64,000 nt of DNA from Patescibacteria group bacterium (GCA_016860785.1 BOKC01000003.1:1-64000); one strand, 5' to 3'; positions 22,670 through 32,503 are shown, counted from the first letter of the stretch. Notes: generated by a model from the sequence alone, not told the origin. A program made the numbers and translations.

Positions 22670-23629
22670 TTAGTCTTTAAGCGGGTGGAATTTGCGGTGA
22701 GTGCTTTCGGCATATTTGTCTGAAGCGTGGACGTATCTTGTCGTAGTATCAAGTGACTCATGGCCTAAAAGAATCTGGATGGCGGCCGGGTTGGCACCTT
22801 GCTCGGCCAAATACGTAGCAAAACCGTGGCGTAATGAATGAGCGCTTGTTGGAACGTTTATGCCCAAAAGTTCCCGATATTTTTTTATTTTCATCTGAAG
22901 GTAGTTTGCCGATATATGTTTGTTTTTGTCGCCAGCATTTTGTCCTCTGCTTGCAATAAAGAGAAAAGGAGAGTCATCAGCTCTAACTTTCAAATAATTG
23001 TCTATATGTTTTTTAGCCCTTTCTGTTAGATAGACGAATCGTTGTTTTTTACCCTTGCCCTCTATGAAGATTCGACCAGTTTTATCAAGCTGGATAATTT
23101 TTAATGATATTAGTTCTGAGATACGCATACCAGAGGCAAAAAGTGTTTCCAAAACCGCGCGGTTGCGCAGGGCAACCTTTTTGTTTTTTTCAAATTTCAT
23201 CGGGGCTTCAATCAAACTAGTCAGCTCTTCGAGTTCGGAAACTTGCGGATGTTTTTTCTCCATTCTCAAGAGCTTGATAGCGCCCGGGGCGATCGGAGAT
23301 TCATAATCCATATCTATAAGATACGACAGATATCTTCTAAGCGAGCTTAGGTTGCGGTTTATAGAACCGCTTTTGAGATTTTTTTGCGCGCCGGACCCTT
23401 CGGCAGTTTTTCTGTCAGTAGAGTTCAAATACGCCTTGTATTGTTCGATCGTCCTTTTAGTGACTTTTGAAAAGGGGAGTCCTTTAAATTCTTCTTCTAG
23501 AAATCTTTCAAAAGTTTTGAGATCTCTTTCATAATTATATAAAGTTTCTTTTGAATAATTATTTGATTGGATGAAAAGAAGAAAATCTTCAAGGTGGGGT
23601 AGAGCACTTTTATTATTTGAGTTGGTCAT
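22670..23629 (-). CDS. tyrosine recombinase XerC/XerD family
   Basis: Site-specific recombinase that would resolve chromosome dimers at a dif site. The N-terminal SAM-like DNA-binding domain (residues 10-105) is followed by the catalytic domain with Arg in ASGMRISELI, the His-x-x-Arg box HSLRHGFATYLAE, His in LLGHESLDTT and the nucleophile Tyr in TRYVHASDKY. At 319 residues it is a normal Xer length. Only one Xer is in the window, so XerC and XerD cannot be told apart. It is not in an obvious mobile element, so a housekeeping role is likely. Confidence 0.93.
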   Translation of the reverse strand: MTNSNNKSALPHLEDFLLFIQSNNYSKETLYNYERDLKTFERFLEEEFKGLPFSKVTKRTIEQYKAYLNSTDRKTAEGSGAQKNLKSGSINRNLSSLRRYLSYLIDMDYESPIAPGAIKLLRMEKKHPQVSELEELTSLIEAPMKFEKNKKVALRNRAVLETLFASGMRISELISLKIIQLDKTGRIFIEGKGKKQRFVYLTERAKKHIDNYLKVRADDSPFLFIASRGQNAGDKNKHISANYLQMKIKKYRELLGINVPTSAHSLRHGFATYLAEQGANPAAIQILLGHESLDTTTRYVHASDKYAESTHRKFHPLKD

Positions 23630-23851
23630 TTATATCCTAGGATTGAATTATAATAAATTGAGTATAATATCTCTAACACTCAATTATTATGATAACAAAA
23701 AATATTGTTTGGAAAATCACTTATCCCCAACCGCGCTACTGCTAAATCCACAACTATGTCCTTTTTTATCTTACTTTTGGCTATTTAATTGACTTTCAAC
23801 CAAGGAGAGCTATTTTACGTCTGTTTATCTGTCGTGGGTTGTTTTTTTATC
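23630..23851. other. A/T-rich region upstream of the Xer gene
   Basis: No gene is seen. An imperfect inverted repeat (ATTGAGT near 23658 and ACTCAAT near 23678) lies close to the xer start. TTATCCCCA near 23722 resembles a DnaA box. A dif site would be plausible here, but I cannot match its consensus with confidence. Confidence 0.3.
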
Positions 23852-24052
23852 TTAATTCTTAGAAAAGACGCTGAAAAGGCCTTTTATAAAGTCCCACAGG
23901 GGCCCTATAATGCTCCAAATGGTCTCCCAGATAGCTTTGACGAATGGTTTGTTTATAAACTCAACTATATCAAAATCCCAAACCAATTTTAGAAGTGCCA
24001 AGGCAATGATAATAAGTATTATTGTTTTTAAGAACCCTTTTTGTTTTTTCAT
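23852..24052 (-). CDS. small membrane protein
   Basis: A 66-residue protein with a basic start (MKKQKGFLK), a hydrophobic span at about 9-27, and an amphipathic Trp-rich segment (WDFDIVEF to WDFIKGLFSVF). Codon use is A/T-rich like the neighbours, so it appears to be a host gene. It follows the M23 peptidase gene by 62 bases on the same strand and may be cotranscribed. No family is recognised. Confidence 0.6.
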   Translation of the reverse strand: MKKQKGFLKTIILIIIALALLKLVWDFDIVEFINKPFVKAIWETIWSIIGPLWDFIKGLFSVFSKN

Positions 24053-24114
24053 ATGTTTGTATTTTAAATCTTTTTTAGATTTTTATAAATTGACTCAATT
24101 TATTTTTTGTTGTT

Positions 24115-25446
24115 TTATTGAGAAAGGGTTGGTAAATAAGACATTGGGTCAAGATAAGCTTTTAGATCAGCAAGGGGCATAAAAGCACCATTACATGGTG
24201 TGCTTGAACGATAGGTTTGTGGACGCAGACCTTCGGTTATGTAAAGTCCAAAATGCAAGTGTGGACCGGTTGAATACCCTGCCCCAAAAGTTCCGGGCAA
24301 ACCACCACTTAGTCCGACCATCTCTCCGGTTTGGACAACTTGTCCTGGCTGGACTCTGATTGATGACAAATGAGAATAAAGAGTGGACAGTCCGTTATCG
24401 TGTTTTACCAAAACCCATTTTCCGAATGAGTAACAACCGCGTATTTCGTCGGTGTTACCTATATGGCTGACAATTCCGGACAGTGCTGATTTAACTCTAG
24501 TACCCATTGTTGCTCGAAAATCAATGCCGTTGTGTCCTCGGCCTCTGTAAGCTCCACTACGGGCAAATTCGGTGTCTCCGAAATATTGAGTTACAAATAC
24601 GCTATCAAGGGGCCACGACAATATTCCGGGTCTTGCTGGTGGGGTTTGAGACGGGTCAATAACCAAGCGTAGTTGTGACTCAAACTCAAAAAGTTCTTTT
24701 TCAAACGCGGCTTTTCGAGCCAAATTTGTTTGTAATATTTTTTGATATTCAGCTTCTTGGTTTTTAGTCTCGCTTAGAAGAGACGCTTGTCGTTTTTTAT
24801 TTATTAGAGAGACGCCGTGTTGATCTTTTAAATCCATATTTAAAAGCTCCAACTGTTCTTTTTGCGACTCTGACTCCTCCCTTTTCTTTTCTAATGTGTC
24901 TTTTATGATTTTCAGATTATTCAGATTCTGCCTGACTTCCACCTGAAATCTCTGCAGGGTTTCAAATTCTTCCCAAACAGAAGAGAAATCACCGTATTTT
25001 AAAAGTGATTCAACCAAAGACGAGCTTTCCCCGGTTTCGTTTAGTAAGCGAAGTGTTTCAGACAAGCTTTGGCTGTTTTTCTCTATTCTTTGCTCGGATT
25101 CGCTTATTTCCAGTGTTAATTTTTCTATGCTTAAAGATGCGTTTATTATTTTATTTTCAGTTAGAGAGATGTCTTGTTCTAGTTTTTTTTGTGTCAGCTC
25201 AATAGATCGAACCGCGTTTTGTAGAGTGTTTACTTCCCTGCCGACCGCTTCAAGTTGTTTTTTTGATTGCTCTATTTCTTTTTCAATTGCACCTATTTGA
25301 TTGCTTCTATCGCTAATCTTTTCCTGAAGTTCTCTGATTAAGTTTTGATCGGCTTCTGCAATATTGATGTTGGATAAAAATAAAAGTATTAATGCGATAA
25401 AAATCAATGCCGGCACTGGGATTATTAATTTTTGTATTAGCGACAT
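24115..25446 (-). CDS. M23-family peptidase with coiled coil (EnvC/NlpD-like)
   Basis: A 443-residue envelope protein. An N-terminal membrane or signal segment (about residues 7-30) is followed by a long coiled coil (about 35-260, rich in Glu, Lys and Leu) and a LytM domain. The zinc site is visible: HNGIDF and GPHLHFGLY, with YSHLSS between. Such proteins cut peptide cross-links or activate amidases at division. I start at ATG 25446 because GACGAGGTGTTGT precedes it; the frame is open to 25512 inside gltX. It fits with murG, ftsW and mraY upstream. Confidence 0.92.
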   Translation of the reverse strand: MSLIQKLIIPVPALIFIALILLFLSNINIAEADQNLIRELQEKISDRSNQIGAIEKEIEQSKKQLEAVGREVNTLQNAVRSIELTQKKLEQDISLTENKIINASLSIEKLTLEISESEQRIEKNSQSLSETLRLLNETGESSSLVESLLKYGDFSSVWEEFETLQRFQVEVRQNLNNLKIIKDTLEKKREESESQKEQLELLNMDLKDQHGVSLINKKRQASLLSETKNQEAEYQKILQTNLARKAAFEKELFEFESQLRLVIDPSQTPPARPGILSWPLDSVFVTQYFGDTEFARSGAYRGRGHNGIDFRATMGTRVKSALSGIVSHIGNTDEIRGCYSFGKWVLVKHDNGLSTLYSHLSSIRVQPGQVVQTGEMVGLSGGLPGTFGAGYSTGPHLHFGLYITEGLRPQTYRSSTPCNGAFMPLADLKAYLDPMSYLPTLSQ

Positions 25447-25478
25447 ACAACACCTCGTCGGCTTGCTGTCTAGAACCT

Positions 25479-26828
25479 TTATTGTTTTAGAATTTCTATC
25501 GCTTTTTGCCATCTTGCTATTGTATTATCTTTGCCCAAGATAAAGGACGTCGTGAAAGGGTCTGATGATTTGTCTTTGCCGGACAGTGCGTAGCGCAGTG
25601 GCCAGAGCACTTCACCTCTTCCCTCTTTGTCCGCATAAGCCATCAGCCTCTCTTTTATTATATCAGTTTTCCAACTGACATTATCTATGCTTTCTAAAAT
25701 TTCTAGTGATTTCTCTAAGTGAATTATTGTTTTTTCCAAATTTGGATTTTTCTCCCACACTATTTTCTCCCTGACGATACTTGGTTCATTGAAAAAAAAG
25801 TCTAAATCCCCGTCATTTATAAGACAGTCAATGTCCGCCCATTTTTTAATTCTTTCGCAGATCAATTCCACAAATTCTTGCCCAAAAACCTTAGATTTAA
25901 CCCAGTCAGTTTTCCCATTTTTTTCAAGTCTCTCTTTTACTTTTTCAATTTTTTCTTCCATTCTTAGATTTTTTATATATTGTTGATTCAGCCACTCAAG
26001 CTTTTCGACATTGAAAACCGCTCCGCTTTTCTGAACCTTTTTAAAATCAAAACAAGAGATGATTTCTTCTAAACTCAAGATATCCCTATCATCTCCCGGA
26101 TTCCAACCAAGCATTGCCAAGAAATTTATCATCGCTTCTGGCATTATGCCTTGCTCCTTGTAAAAGTTAACAGACACCAGCTCCCCATGCTTTCTTTTTG
26201 AGAGCTTGGATCGGTCGGTCGCAAGGATTAGTGGTATATGGGCGTAGATTGGGCGCGGAAAGCCGAGCGCTTCTTGAATCAAAATTTGTCTCGGAGTATT
26301 TGAAATATGATCTTCCCCGCGGATTACATGGCTGATTTCCATTTCAAAATCATCAATTACCACTGCCAAGTGATAAAGGGGCTCTTCAAAATTTTTGGCT
26401 ATCACAAAATCTCCGAGATCTTCTGTTTTGAACTCAACTTGACCACGGATTTCATCATCAAACTTTATGGTGGTGTTTGGGTTTTTAAATCTTACTATTT
26501 CAACTTCTCCGTCCCCTTCCCTACTTTTTTCTTTAGAAACATAAGCTTTTCCTTCGGAAACAATTTTTTTCAGATATTTTTTATAAATTTCTCCGCGTTC
26601 TGACTGTCTGAAAAAACTGTCATGTGAGAGTCCAAGCCACCCTAAGCCAGCGATTAAGTCGTCCTCATATTCTTTCTTTGACCTTTCTTTGTCGGTATCC
26701 TCTATTCTTAAGATGAACTCACCCATCTTTTGTTTAGCAAAAACAAAATTAAACAAAGCAGTTCTAACACCCCCTAGATGCAGATTACCTGTTGGCGATG
26801 GAGCAAATCTAGTAACAATTTTTTTCAT
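25479..26828 (-). CDS. gltX: glutamyl-tRNA synthetase
   Basis: Class I synthetase that charges tRNA-Glu, and probably also tRNA-Gln where no GlnRS exists. The HIGH motif is RFAPSPTGNLHLGG and KMSKS appears as DRSKLSKRKHGE. At 449 residues it is slightly short. The four-Cys zinc site of E. coli GltX is absent, as in many bacteria. Whether it is non-discriminating depends on gatCAB elsewhere in the genome. It lies between murG and the M23 gene on the same strand with short gaps. Confidence 0.96.
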   Translation of the reverse strand: MKKIVTRFAPSPTGNLHLGGVRTALFNFVFAKQKMGEFILRIEDTDKERSKKEYEDDLIAGLGWLGLSHDSFFRQSERGEIYKKYLKKIVSEGKAYVSKEKSREGDGEVEIVRFKNPNTTIKFDDEIRGQVEFKTEDLGDFVIAKNFEEPLYHLAVVIDDFEMEISHVIRGEDHISNTPRQILIQEALGFPRPIYAHIPLILATDRSKLSKRKHGELVSVNFYKEQGIMPEAMINFLAMLGWNPGDDRDILSLEEIISCFDFKKVQKSGAVFNVEKLEWLNQQYIKNLRMEEKIEKVKERLEKNGKTDWVKSKVFGQEFVELICERIKKWADIDCLINDGDLDFFFNEPSIVREKIVWEKNPNLEKTIIHLEKSLEILESIDNVSWKTDIIKERLMAYADKEGRGEVLWPLRYALSGKDKSSDPFTTSFILGKDNTIARWQKAIEILKQ

Positions 26829-26843
26829 ACTGTCTGTTTAATT

Positions 26844-27971
26844 CTATTTTTCGTGTCCAAGTGCGATATTAAATATCTCTTGGGCAATCACTTTTGCGGC
26901 GTCTTTTCTGGAGAACTTTTGAGCCGCCTGCGACATCGTCTGTAACTTATCGTTGTCTGCCAACAAGTTTTTTATTTCTGAAGTTAAAATATTCGCGTTG
27001 AGGTTTGGTTCTTCAATGACAATGCAGGCGCCACTTCGCGCATAACCATAAGCATTTTTTCTCTGGTGATCCCCGTTTGATTTTGATATTGGAATTATAA
27101 TACTTGGTTTGCTCCAATTTGCTATTTCAAAAATTGTTGAACCGGCTCTTGATACTACCAAATCTGCTACTCCGGCCGCCATTCTCATTGCTTCGTCGTT
27201 TAAGTAATCAAAAACTTTATACCCGCTTTCTTTTTCGGAGTTGTATAAAATTACCGAGGCGCGGCTCTTCGCGTCTTTTAGCCCCCCTTTGCCTGTTTGA
27301 TGGATAATTTGGCAGAACTCCAAGATTTCTGGCAATGAATCAATTATGGTGTCATTTATTTTTTGTGCTCCAAGAGAACCCCCTAAAACCAAAACGACGG
27401 GCAGATTATCTTCTAGTTTCAAGATTTTTTTCGCACCATCCTCAATGGGTTGTAAAATACTTTTTCTTATAGGATTTCCTGTAAATGCCACTTTTTCTTT
27501 CGGGAAATATTCAGCAGATTCAGGCCAAGACACAGCAACTCTTTTGGCAAATTTGCCAGCCCAGAGATTAGTTTTGCCTGGTACTGAATCCGACTCATGG
27601 ATAATAACCGGAATTCTAAATAGTTTTGCGGCAAAGACTGCCGGAAAACTGCCATAACCACCCTTGCTAAATACCGCGTCAGGATAAATATAAAATATTG
27701 TCCAGATTGCTTTCAAAACTCCCCAGAATGTTTTGAAGGTGTCGGAGATGTTTAACAGCGAAAAGTATCGCCTCAATTTGCCGGTTGGGTTTTTTTTAAA
27801 AATTATTTCGTTGTCAAATAGTAGTCTTTTATTGTAAGGTTCCGGCGCCATATAATATAGCGTCGGTTTGACTATATGTTGTTCTTTTTGCAGATCCTTT
27901 AAGGCCTCGGCCACAGCAATAACTGGATAGAAATGCCCACCTGAACCGCCGCCTGTTAATAATATTTTCAT
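26844..27971 (-). CDS. murG: UDP-GlcNAc:lipid I GlcNAc transferase MurG
   Basis: Adds GlcNAc to lipid I to make lipid II at the inner face of the membrane. The N-terminal glycine-rich loop LLTGGGSGGHFYPVIAV is typical. The donor site is visible as VLVLGGSLGAQKIND and VVSRAGSTIFEIA. At 375 residues it has normal length. It overlaps ftsW by four bases (27968-27971), the usual mraY-ftsW-murG order, so these genes are translated together. Confidence 0.97.
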   Translation of the reverse strand: MKILLTGGGSGGHFYPVIAVAEALKDLQKEQHIVKPTLYYMAPEPYNKRLLFDNEIIFKKNPTGKLRRYFSLLNISDTFKTFWGVLKAIWTIFYIYPDAVFSKGGYGSFPAVFAAKLFRIPVIIHESDSVPGKTNLWAGKFAKRVAVSWPESAEYFPKEKVAFTGNPIRKSILQPIEDGAKKILKLEDNLPVVLVLGGSLGAQKINDTIIDSLPEILEFCQIIHQTGKGGLKDAKSRASVILYNSEKESGYKVFDYLNDEAMRMAAGVADLVVSRAGSTIFEIANWSKPSIIIPISKSNGDHQRKNAYGYARSGACIVIEEPNLNANILTSEIKNLLADNDKLQTMSQAAQKFSRKDAAKVIAQEIFNIALGHEK

Positions 27972-29074
27972 TTTTTATATGTCTTATACTTTGATATATT
28001 AAGAATTATACCTATAGAAGCTAAAGTAAAAAACAATGCTGTCCCGCCGTGGCTAACAAACAAAAGTGGTAATCCGGACATCGGGACAACACCGGTCATG
28101 GAAGCAATATTAAAGAAAGATTGGGTGATTATCAACATTATTATGCCGGTAGTGAGAAGAGACCCAAATAGGTCTGGCGAAAATCTTGCAATTTTAAGAC
28201 CGCGAAAAGCAAAAAACACAAAGAGTGAGATCAGAAAAAGACCACCGATAAAACCAAACTCTTCGGCTGCGACTGAAAAAACGGAATCGCCGACCGGCTC
28301 CGGCAAGAAGCCGAATTTTTGGATGCTTTGTCCGAATCCTCTACCAAACATGCCGCCAGCGCCAATAGCGATTAATGACTGTTGAAGTTGATAACTAGCC
28401 CTGTGATAATCACGCGAAGGATCCAGAAAAGTTACGATTCTTTCGGCGGCATATGGTTTAAAAATGGCGATTGATATTATCCCTAAAATTCCGATAATTA
28501 AGACTATTATAATGTCTCGCCACCTAGCACCGGCTGACAAGAAAATTGCAAATCCGGCAGTGGCAATTACTAGAAAAGTTCCAATGTCCGGTTGCATTAA
28601 CAAAAGACTGGCGATAATCGCTATGATCAACAGAAAAGGTAAGAGGCCAAATTTTATATTTCCAATTTTTTCTTTTACACCGGAAAGCCAAGTTGCAAGA
28701 TAGATGACAAAACCCAATTTCAAAAATTCCGCTGGTTGGAAAGATAGTCCGGCAATTGAAATCCATCTTCTTGCTCCACCATGCTCAAATCCCAAACCGG
28801 GAATAAAAACCCCTATTGCTGTAAGAATCGAAAATAAAAAAATATAGAGGGCAAACTTTCTCCACTTTCGGTAGTGGACTTTTGATAAAGACAGCATGGC
28901 AATCGTGCCCAAGAAGAGACCAAAAAATGTTTGGTTAAAAGCTATGTCGCTGAAATTCTCTTTGTCTTTCGCTAGTAATCCCAAAGATGCCGAAGTAAAG
29001 ACAAAGAAACCACAGACTAACAAAGCAATGACTGTTAGAAAAAAAACCCTATCTATTTTCTGTTTTTTTACCAT
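27968..29074 (-). CDS. ftsW: FtsW/RodA-family lipid II polymerase
   Basis: SEDS-family glycosyltransferase that polymerises lipid II at the division site. About ten membrane spans are visible. Conserved pieces are GGARRWISIAGLSFQPAEFLKL near residue 100 and AAEEFGFIGG near residue 275. I start at MVKKQKIDRVFF (29074, 368 aa), whose ATG overlaps the mraY stop codon; the frame is open to 29125. FtsW and RodA cannot be told apart from sequence alone. The position between mraY and murG favours FtsW. Confidence 0.93.
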   Translation of the reverse strand: MVKKQKIDRVFFLTVIALLVCGFFVFTSASLGLLAKDKENFSDIAFNQTFFGLFLGTIAMLSLSKVHYRKWRKFALYIFLFSILTAIGVFIPGLGFEHGGARRWISIAGLSFQPAEFLKLGFVIYLATWLSGVKEKIGNIKFGLLPFLLIIAIIASLLLMQPDIGTFLVIATAGFAIFLSAGARWRDIIIVLIIGILGIISIAIFKPYAAERIVTFLDPSRDYHRASYQLQQSLIAIGAGGMFGRGFGQSIQKFGFLPEPVGDSVFSVAAEEFGFIGGLFLISLFVFFAFRGLKIARFSPDLFGSLLTTGIIMLIITQSFFNIASMTGVVPMSGLPLLFVSHGGTALFFTLASIGIILNISKYKTYKK

Positions 29075-30138
29075 ATAAGAGCTAGTATTACTCCAATTAA
29101 GGCAAAGATAACACTGATAACCCAAAATCTCATGGTTACTTTATATGCCGGCCAGCCCAGTGCTTCAAAATGATGGTGTATTGGTGCTACTAGAAATATT
29201 TTTTTGCCACGGAATTTTTTTGATGCTATTTGGATAATGTTAGAAAAAGAAGTGGCAATAAGTGGAAAAGCGACAATTGGCAGGATAAGAATTCCATAAC
29301 CATTGCCAAGTGTGTCGGTCATAAAAGCTACAACTGATAAAGTCAGGGTTAAGCCCATTGTTCCGGTTTCAGACATATAAAATCTAGCTGGCGGAATGTT
29401 AAACCAAAGAAAAGCTAAAATTGCGCCGGAGAGCATAGCGCAAAAAGCTGCCAAATTTATCTGTTCTAAAAAGAAAGCGATGGTGGCATAAGCAGAGAAC
29501 ATTATGGCGAAAACTCCTCCGGCTAAGCCGTCTATGCCGTCTATTATTCCGCCGGAATAAATCACTAAAGTTACCAAAGCGAAAAAAGGCACAAATAGCC
29601 ACCCCAGATTTAAAATCCCGAAAACTGGCAGGTTGATCCCAGTGATGTCAAGTTTAAAGTAAAACCAAGACCCAGCCAGCAGTCCTAAAATAATTACCGC
29701 TAGCAGTCTTTTTTTCAGCGATAATCCACCGTTATTGTTTGAAGAAGAATTTTGGACTTCCAAAAAATCATCAAATAAGCCGATCAGCGAGCCGATTATT
29801 AAGGTGAAAAAAGGAATCCATGTTTGATTTCTGCTCAAAAAGTCTATCTTTGAAGTTAGATCGCTTGGGGCTAGTTTGGCTATTATCCAGATACCGACAA
29901 TTGTTAAGGTTGCGCTTAGCCAGATTACTACTCCGCCCATTCTCGGTGTACCAACTTCTTTTTCTTTGTGCAGTGAATTAAAGACTTCGGCCTCTTTGCC
30001 GTCCATCGCTATCTTACCGGCTCTTTTTTTCCACATCTTGTTTTTGTAGAGATACTCGGTCAGAAAAGGTGTTATACCTATTCCTATAGAGAAGGCGATA
30101 ATTGCTGGCGCGATGACTTTTACCGTGTCTATAATCAT
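29068..30138 (-). CDS. mraY: phospho-MurNAc-pentapeptide transferase MraY
   Basis: Makes lipid I from UDP-MurNAc-pentapeptide and undecaprenyl phosphate. It is a polytopic membrane protein of 356 residues with about ten spans. Active-site pieces are TPRMGGVVIW, LIGLFDDFLEV with the catalytic Asp pair, SGGIIDGIDGLAGG and a C-terminal APIHHHFEALGW. It overlaps ftsW by a few bases and the carboxypeptidase stop upstream by four, so the cluster is one operon. Confidence 0.97.
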   Translation of the reverse strand: MIIDTVKVIAPAIIAFSIGIGITPFLTEYLYKNKMWKKRAGKIAMDGKEAEVFNSLHKEKEVGTPRMGGVVIWLSATLTIVGIWIIAKLAPSDLTSKIDFLSRNQTWIPFFTLIIGSLIGLFDDFLEVQNSSSNNNGGLSLKKRLLAVIILGLLAGSWFYFKLDITGINLPVFGILNLGWLFVPFFALVTLVIYSGGIIDGIDGLAGGVFAIMFSAYATIAFFLEQINLAAFCAMLSGAILAFLWFNIPPARFYMSETGTMGLTLTLSVVAFMTDTLGNGYGILILPIVAFPLIATSFSNIIQIASKKFRGKKIFLVAPIHHHFEALGWPAYKVTMRFWVISVIFALIGVILALIW

Positions 30139-31133
30139 ATTTTTAAATATTTTGCGTTTTTCTTTTCATCAATAATAAAGCTTCTCGAAGCTTCAATCAA
30201 TTTCTCACTATCAACAAAACGTTCGTTTATGGTGGAGTTGAGAACAACGATTATTATTGGTCGACCAAGTCCGGCATCAAAGACGGTCGCTAGGTTGCCA
30301 CCCGCAAGGTCGGTAAAACCCGTCTTCGCTCCTATTATCCCGGGAACGTTTTTGACTATAAGGTTTGTGTTGCTGGCGGTGTGATTAATTTGGTTGAGTG
30401 AGAAGAAACTAGTTTCTTTTTTTGTGGTCGCCTCTAGTATTTCTGGCTTGTTTTTTAAAATATATTCAAAGAGTAAAGCGGTTTCTTTTGCGGTACTATA
30501 GGCCCCACTCTGGTTTTCATTTTGGTCAAGTCCGGCTTCGTCGTGAATTACTGTTTTTTCAAGACCAATATTCTTGGCTTTTTGATTTACTTTCTCTATG
30601 AATTTTTGCCTTCCGAAATAAAAATCATCTGTGCCAAATGTTATCGCGCCGATAACCGAAGCTATAGCGCGAAATCCATCATTTGATGAGACGACCAAGC
30701 TGAAATCAATTAGGTCTTTTAATGCCCATCTCTCATTCACATAAAGTCCGGAATCTCCCTCAGCTTCCAAAAATTCTTTCTCAATTCTGATTTCGGTGTT
30801 TTGTGGCGCCAGCTCTAAAGAAACAACAGCCGACAGCGTTTTGGCGATTGAGGCCAAAGGCATAACTTTGTCAGAGTCTTTTTCAAATAATGGTTTTTGT
30901 TTTACCACGTCCCAGACAAAAGCGGATTTTCCCACGATTGTTATCTCTTCAAACGGGTTTTTCGAAATCAGTTCTTGATTACTATTGTCATTATATTCTT
31001 GAGTATTGTTAGTATTATTTTTTTGCGATGCATATGGCATGATGGGTGTCAAAAAAGAAGCAATTAAAAGTAGAATTAAAACTACTCCAGCAAAAACGTT
31101 TCTCATATTAAAAAATTTTTTTTCGGGTGACAT
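30135..31133 (-). CDS. D-alanyl-D-alanine carboxypeptidase (penicillin-binding protein)
   Basis: Low-molecular-mass PBP that removes the terminal D-Ala of stem peptides outside the membrane. One N-terminal span lies at residues 10-30. The SxxK motif is in PLASIAKTLSAV, SxN is VSSNDGF, and KTG is GAKTGFTDLAGGN. At 332 residues it is a single catalytic domain without the PBP5-type C-terminal extension. It stands upstream of mraY with overlapping ends and downstream of scpB by one base. Confidence 0.93.
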   Translation of the reverse strand: MSPEKKFFNMRNVFAGVVLILLLIASFLTPIMPYASQKNNTNNTQEYNDNSNQELISKNPFEEITIVGKSAFVWDVVKQKPLFEKDSDKVMPLASIAKTLSAVVSLELAPQNTEIRIEKEFLEAEGDSGLYVNERWALKDLIDFSLVVSSNDGFRAIASVIGAITFGTDDFYFGRQKFIEKVNQKAKNIGLEKTVIHDEAGLDQNENQSGAYSTAKETALLFEYILKNKPEILEATTKKETSFFSLNQINHTASNTNLIVKNVPGIIGAKTGFTDLAGGNLATVFDAGLGRPIIIVVLNSTINERFVDSEKLIEASRSFIIDEKKNAKYLKI

Positions 31134-31134
31134 T

Positions 31135-31677
31135 TTATTCTGATTCGGTCTCTTTATTTTCTTCGACTTTTAGAGACTCTAATTCTGTTTTGGTGTTTTC
31201 AAATTCCGGTAATTCTTCAATCTTTTTTACGCCCATATGAGCTAATAAATCTAGAGTTGGGCGGTAATATGCGCTTCTCAATTTTTGTTCGGTCTTTTCA
31301 ATCAAACCCCGTATTAGAAGGTTTCTTAGAATGTATCCGGAATTGACGCCACGAATATAATCAATTTCTTTTTTACTTATTGGTCCGCGATATAAGATGA
31401 TAGACAAAGTTTCAAGCCCTGCCTTGCCGAGCTCTTTGTTTAATTCACCTTTGTTTAATTCAGCTATGAGGTCAGAAAGTTCTGGATTTGTGCCAAGCAT
31501 TACTTTGTCGCCGTTTTGGACAAGGACAATTCCCCGCTCATTCAAATTTTCTTCCAAAATTTGCAGACTTTTTTTTATGGATGATTCGTCTTGTTTTAAA
31601 ATCTCCGCCAGCTTTTTGATTGAAAAAGGTTCGGCTTGATAAAACAAAATAGCTTCTATTTTCTTGTCTAAGTCCAT
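31135..31677 (-). CDS. scpB: segregation and condensation protein B
   Basis: Partner of ScpA in the SMC condensin complex that compacts and separates the chromosome. It is a winged-helix protein of 180 residues with the conserved GLETLSIILYRGPISKKEID and YIRGVNSGYILRNLLIRGLI elements. The acidic C-terminal tail is usual. scpA lies 10 bases upstream on the same strand. It is the normal partner of parB in chromosome segregation. Confidence 0.94.
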   Translation of the reverse strand: MDLDKKIEAILFYQAEPFSIKKLAEILKQDESSIKKSLQILEENLNERGIVLVQNGDKVMLGTNPELSDLIAELNKGELNKELGKAGLETLSIILYRGPISKKEIDYIRGVNSGYILRNLLIRGLIEKTEQKLRSAYYRPTLDLLAHMGVKKIEELPEFENTKTELESLKVEENKETESE

Positions 31678-31687
31678 GTTTTAAATA

Positions 31688-32398
31688 TTAATTAGTGCCT
31701 TTTTGTATTTCAATATCTCCATACCGGTTTTGTTGCTCGGCAAAAACTGATCCTCTTTTAACTAATTCTAAGACTGCCAAAAAACTGATGATTATGTTTT
31801 CCCGCCCTCCTCCTTTTCCGGAGAATTCTTGGAAGCTCATCTTGAAACTTTCAGTAATTCTCTCCAGTAGTTTTTCTATAGTTTCTTCCAGACTGACAAC
31901 TTTTTTTACTACAGCCTTTGGTAGGTTTTCCGGTTTCGGGAATTCTGTGATTATCCACTTCACGGCCTCTAAAATTGATTTGGTGCTAATTTCTGCAGAC
32001 GGGGAAAAAATTGGTTCAAAAATTCGTCCTTCGCGTCCCCAGATTATTTTCTTGGAAAATCGGTTTTTTACATGCCGACTTAATTCTTTGAATTTTTGAT
32101 ATTCCTTAAGTCTTTGTTCCAAGTCTTCTATACTTTCTTCCTCTTCTTCTGTTAATTGAAGAAGAGGGAGAAGTGATCTGGATTTTATTAAAAGCAAAGT
32201 AGCTGCAACAACGACAAACTGAGCAATTTCGTCTATCGGAAAACCTTCTTTTTTTTGAACATAATCGATAAAATCATCTGTTACTTTTGACAGAGCAATG
32301 TCATTTATGTAGAGCTTTCTTTTTTCGATAAGGTGTAAGAGTAAGTCCAAAGGTCCTTCAAAATTTTCGGTTTTTATTTCAAATCCGGTCGCAATCAT
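31688..32398 (-). CDS. scpA: segregation and condensation protein A
   Basis: Kleisin subunit of the SMC complex, bridging the two SMC heads. The N-terminal motif FEIKTENFEGPLDLLLHLIE, then KRKLYINDIALSKVTDDFIDY, is diagnostic. A middle region rich in Glu and a C-terminal winged helix (VVSFLAVLELVKRG-like) follow. I start at MIATGFEIKTENF (32398, 236 aa), the usual family start; the frame extends to 32434. scpB follows after 10 bases. Confidence 0.94.
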   Translation of the reverse strand: MIATGFEIKTENFEGPLDLLLHLIEKRKLYINDIALSKVTDDFIDYVQKKEGFPIDEIAQFVVVAATLLLIKSRSLLPLLQLTEEEEESIEDLEQRLKEYQKFKELSRHVKNRFSKKIIWGREGRIFEPIFSPSAEISTKSILEAVKWIITEFPKPENLPKAVVKKVVSLEETIEKLLERITESFKMSFQEFSGKGGGRENIIISFLAVLELVKRGSVFAEQQNRYGDIEIQKGTN

Positions 32399-32475
32399 TG
32401 TGGAATAATACCTTATTTCTTGGGTTTTTTCCAATTATGACGCTTTTTGGTATTTATTGCCGATGTAGAGCGAGA

Positions 32476-32503
32476 GAAATGAGAAGGTAATCTTTCTCAT
32501 TTC
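32476..32503. repeat. hairpin between aspS and scpA
   Basis: GAAATGAGAA (32476-32485) and TTCTCATTTC (32494-32503) pair perfectly with an 8-base loop. On the minus strand it lies 40 bases after the aspS stop codon, and no long T run follows. It may slow or process the transcript. Confidence 0.6.

Noticed and set aside
23630-23720. Possible dif site next to the Xer gene
   Set aside because: There is a dyad and a TTATGATAA-like half, but the 28-bp dif pattern cannot be aligned on both halves.
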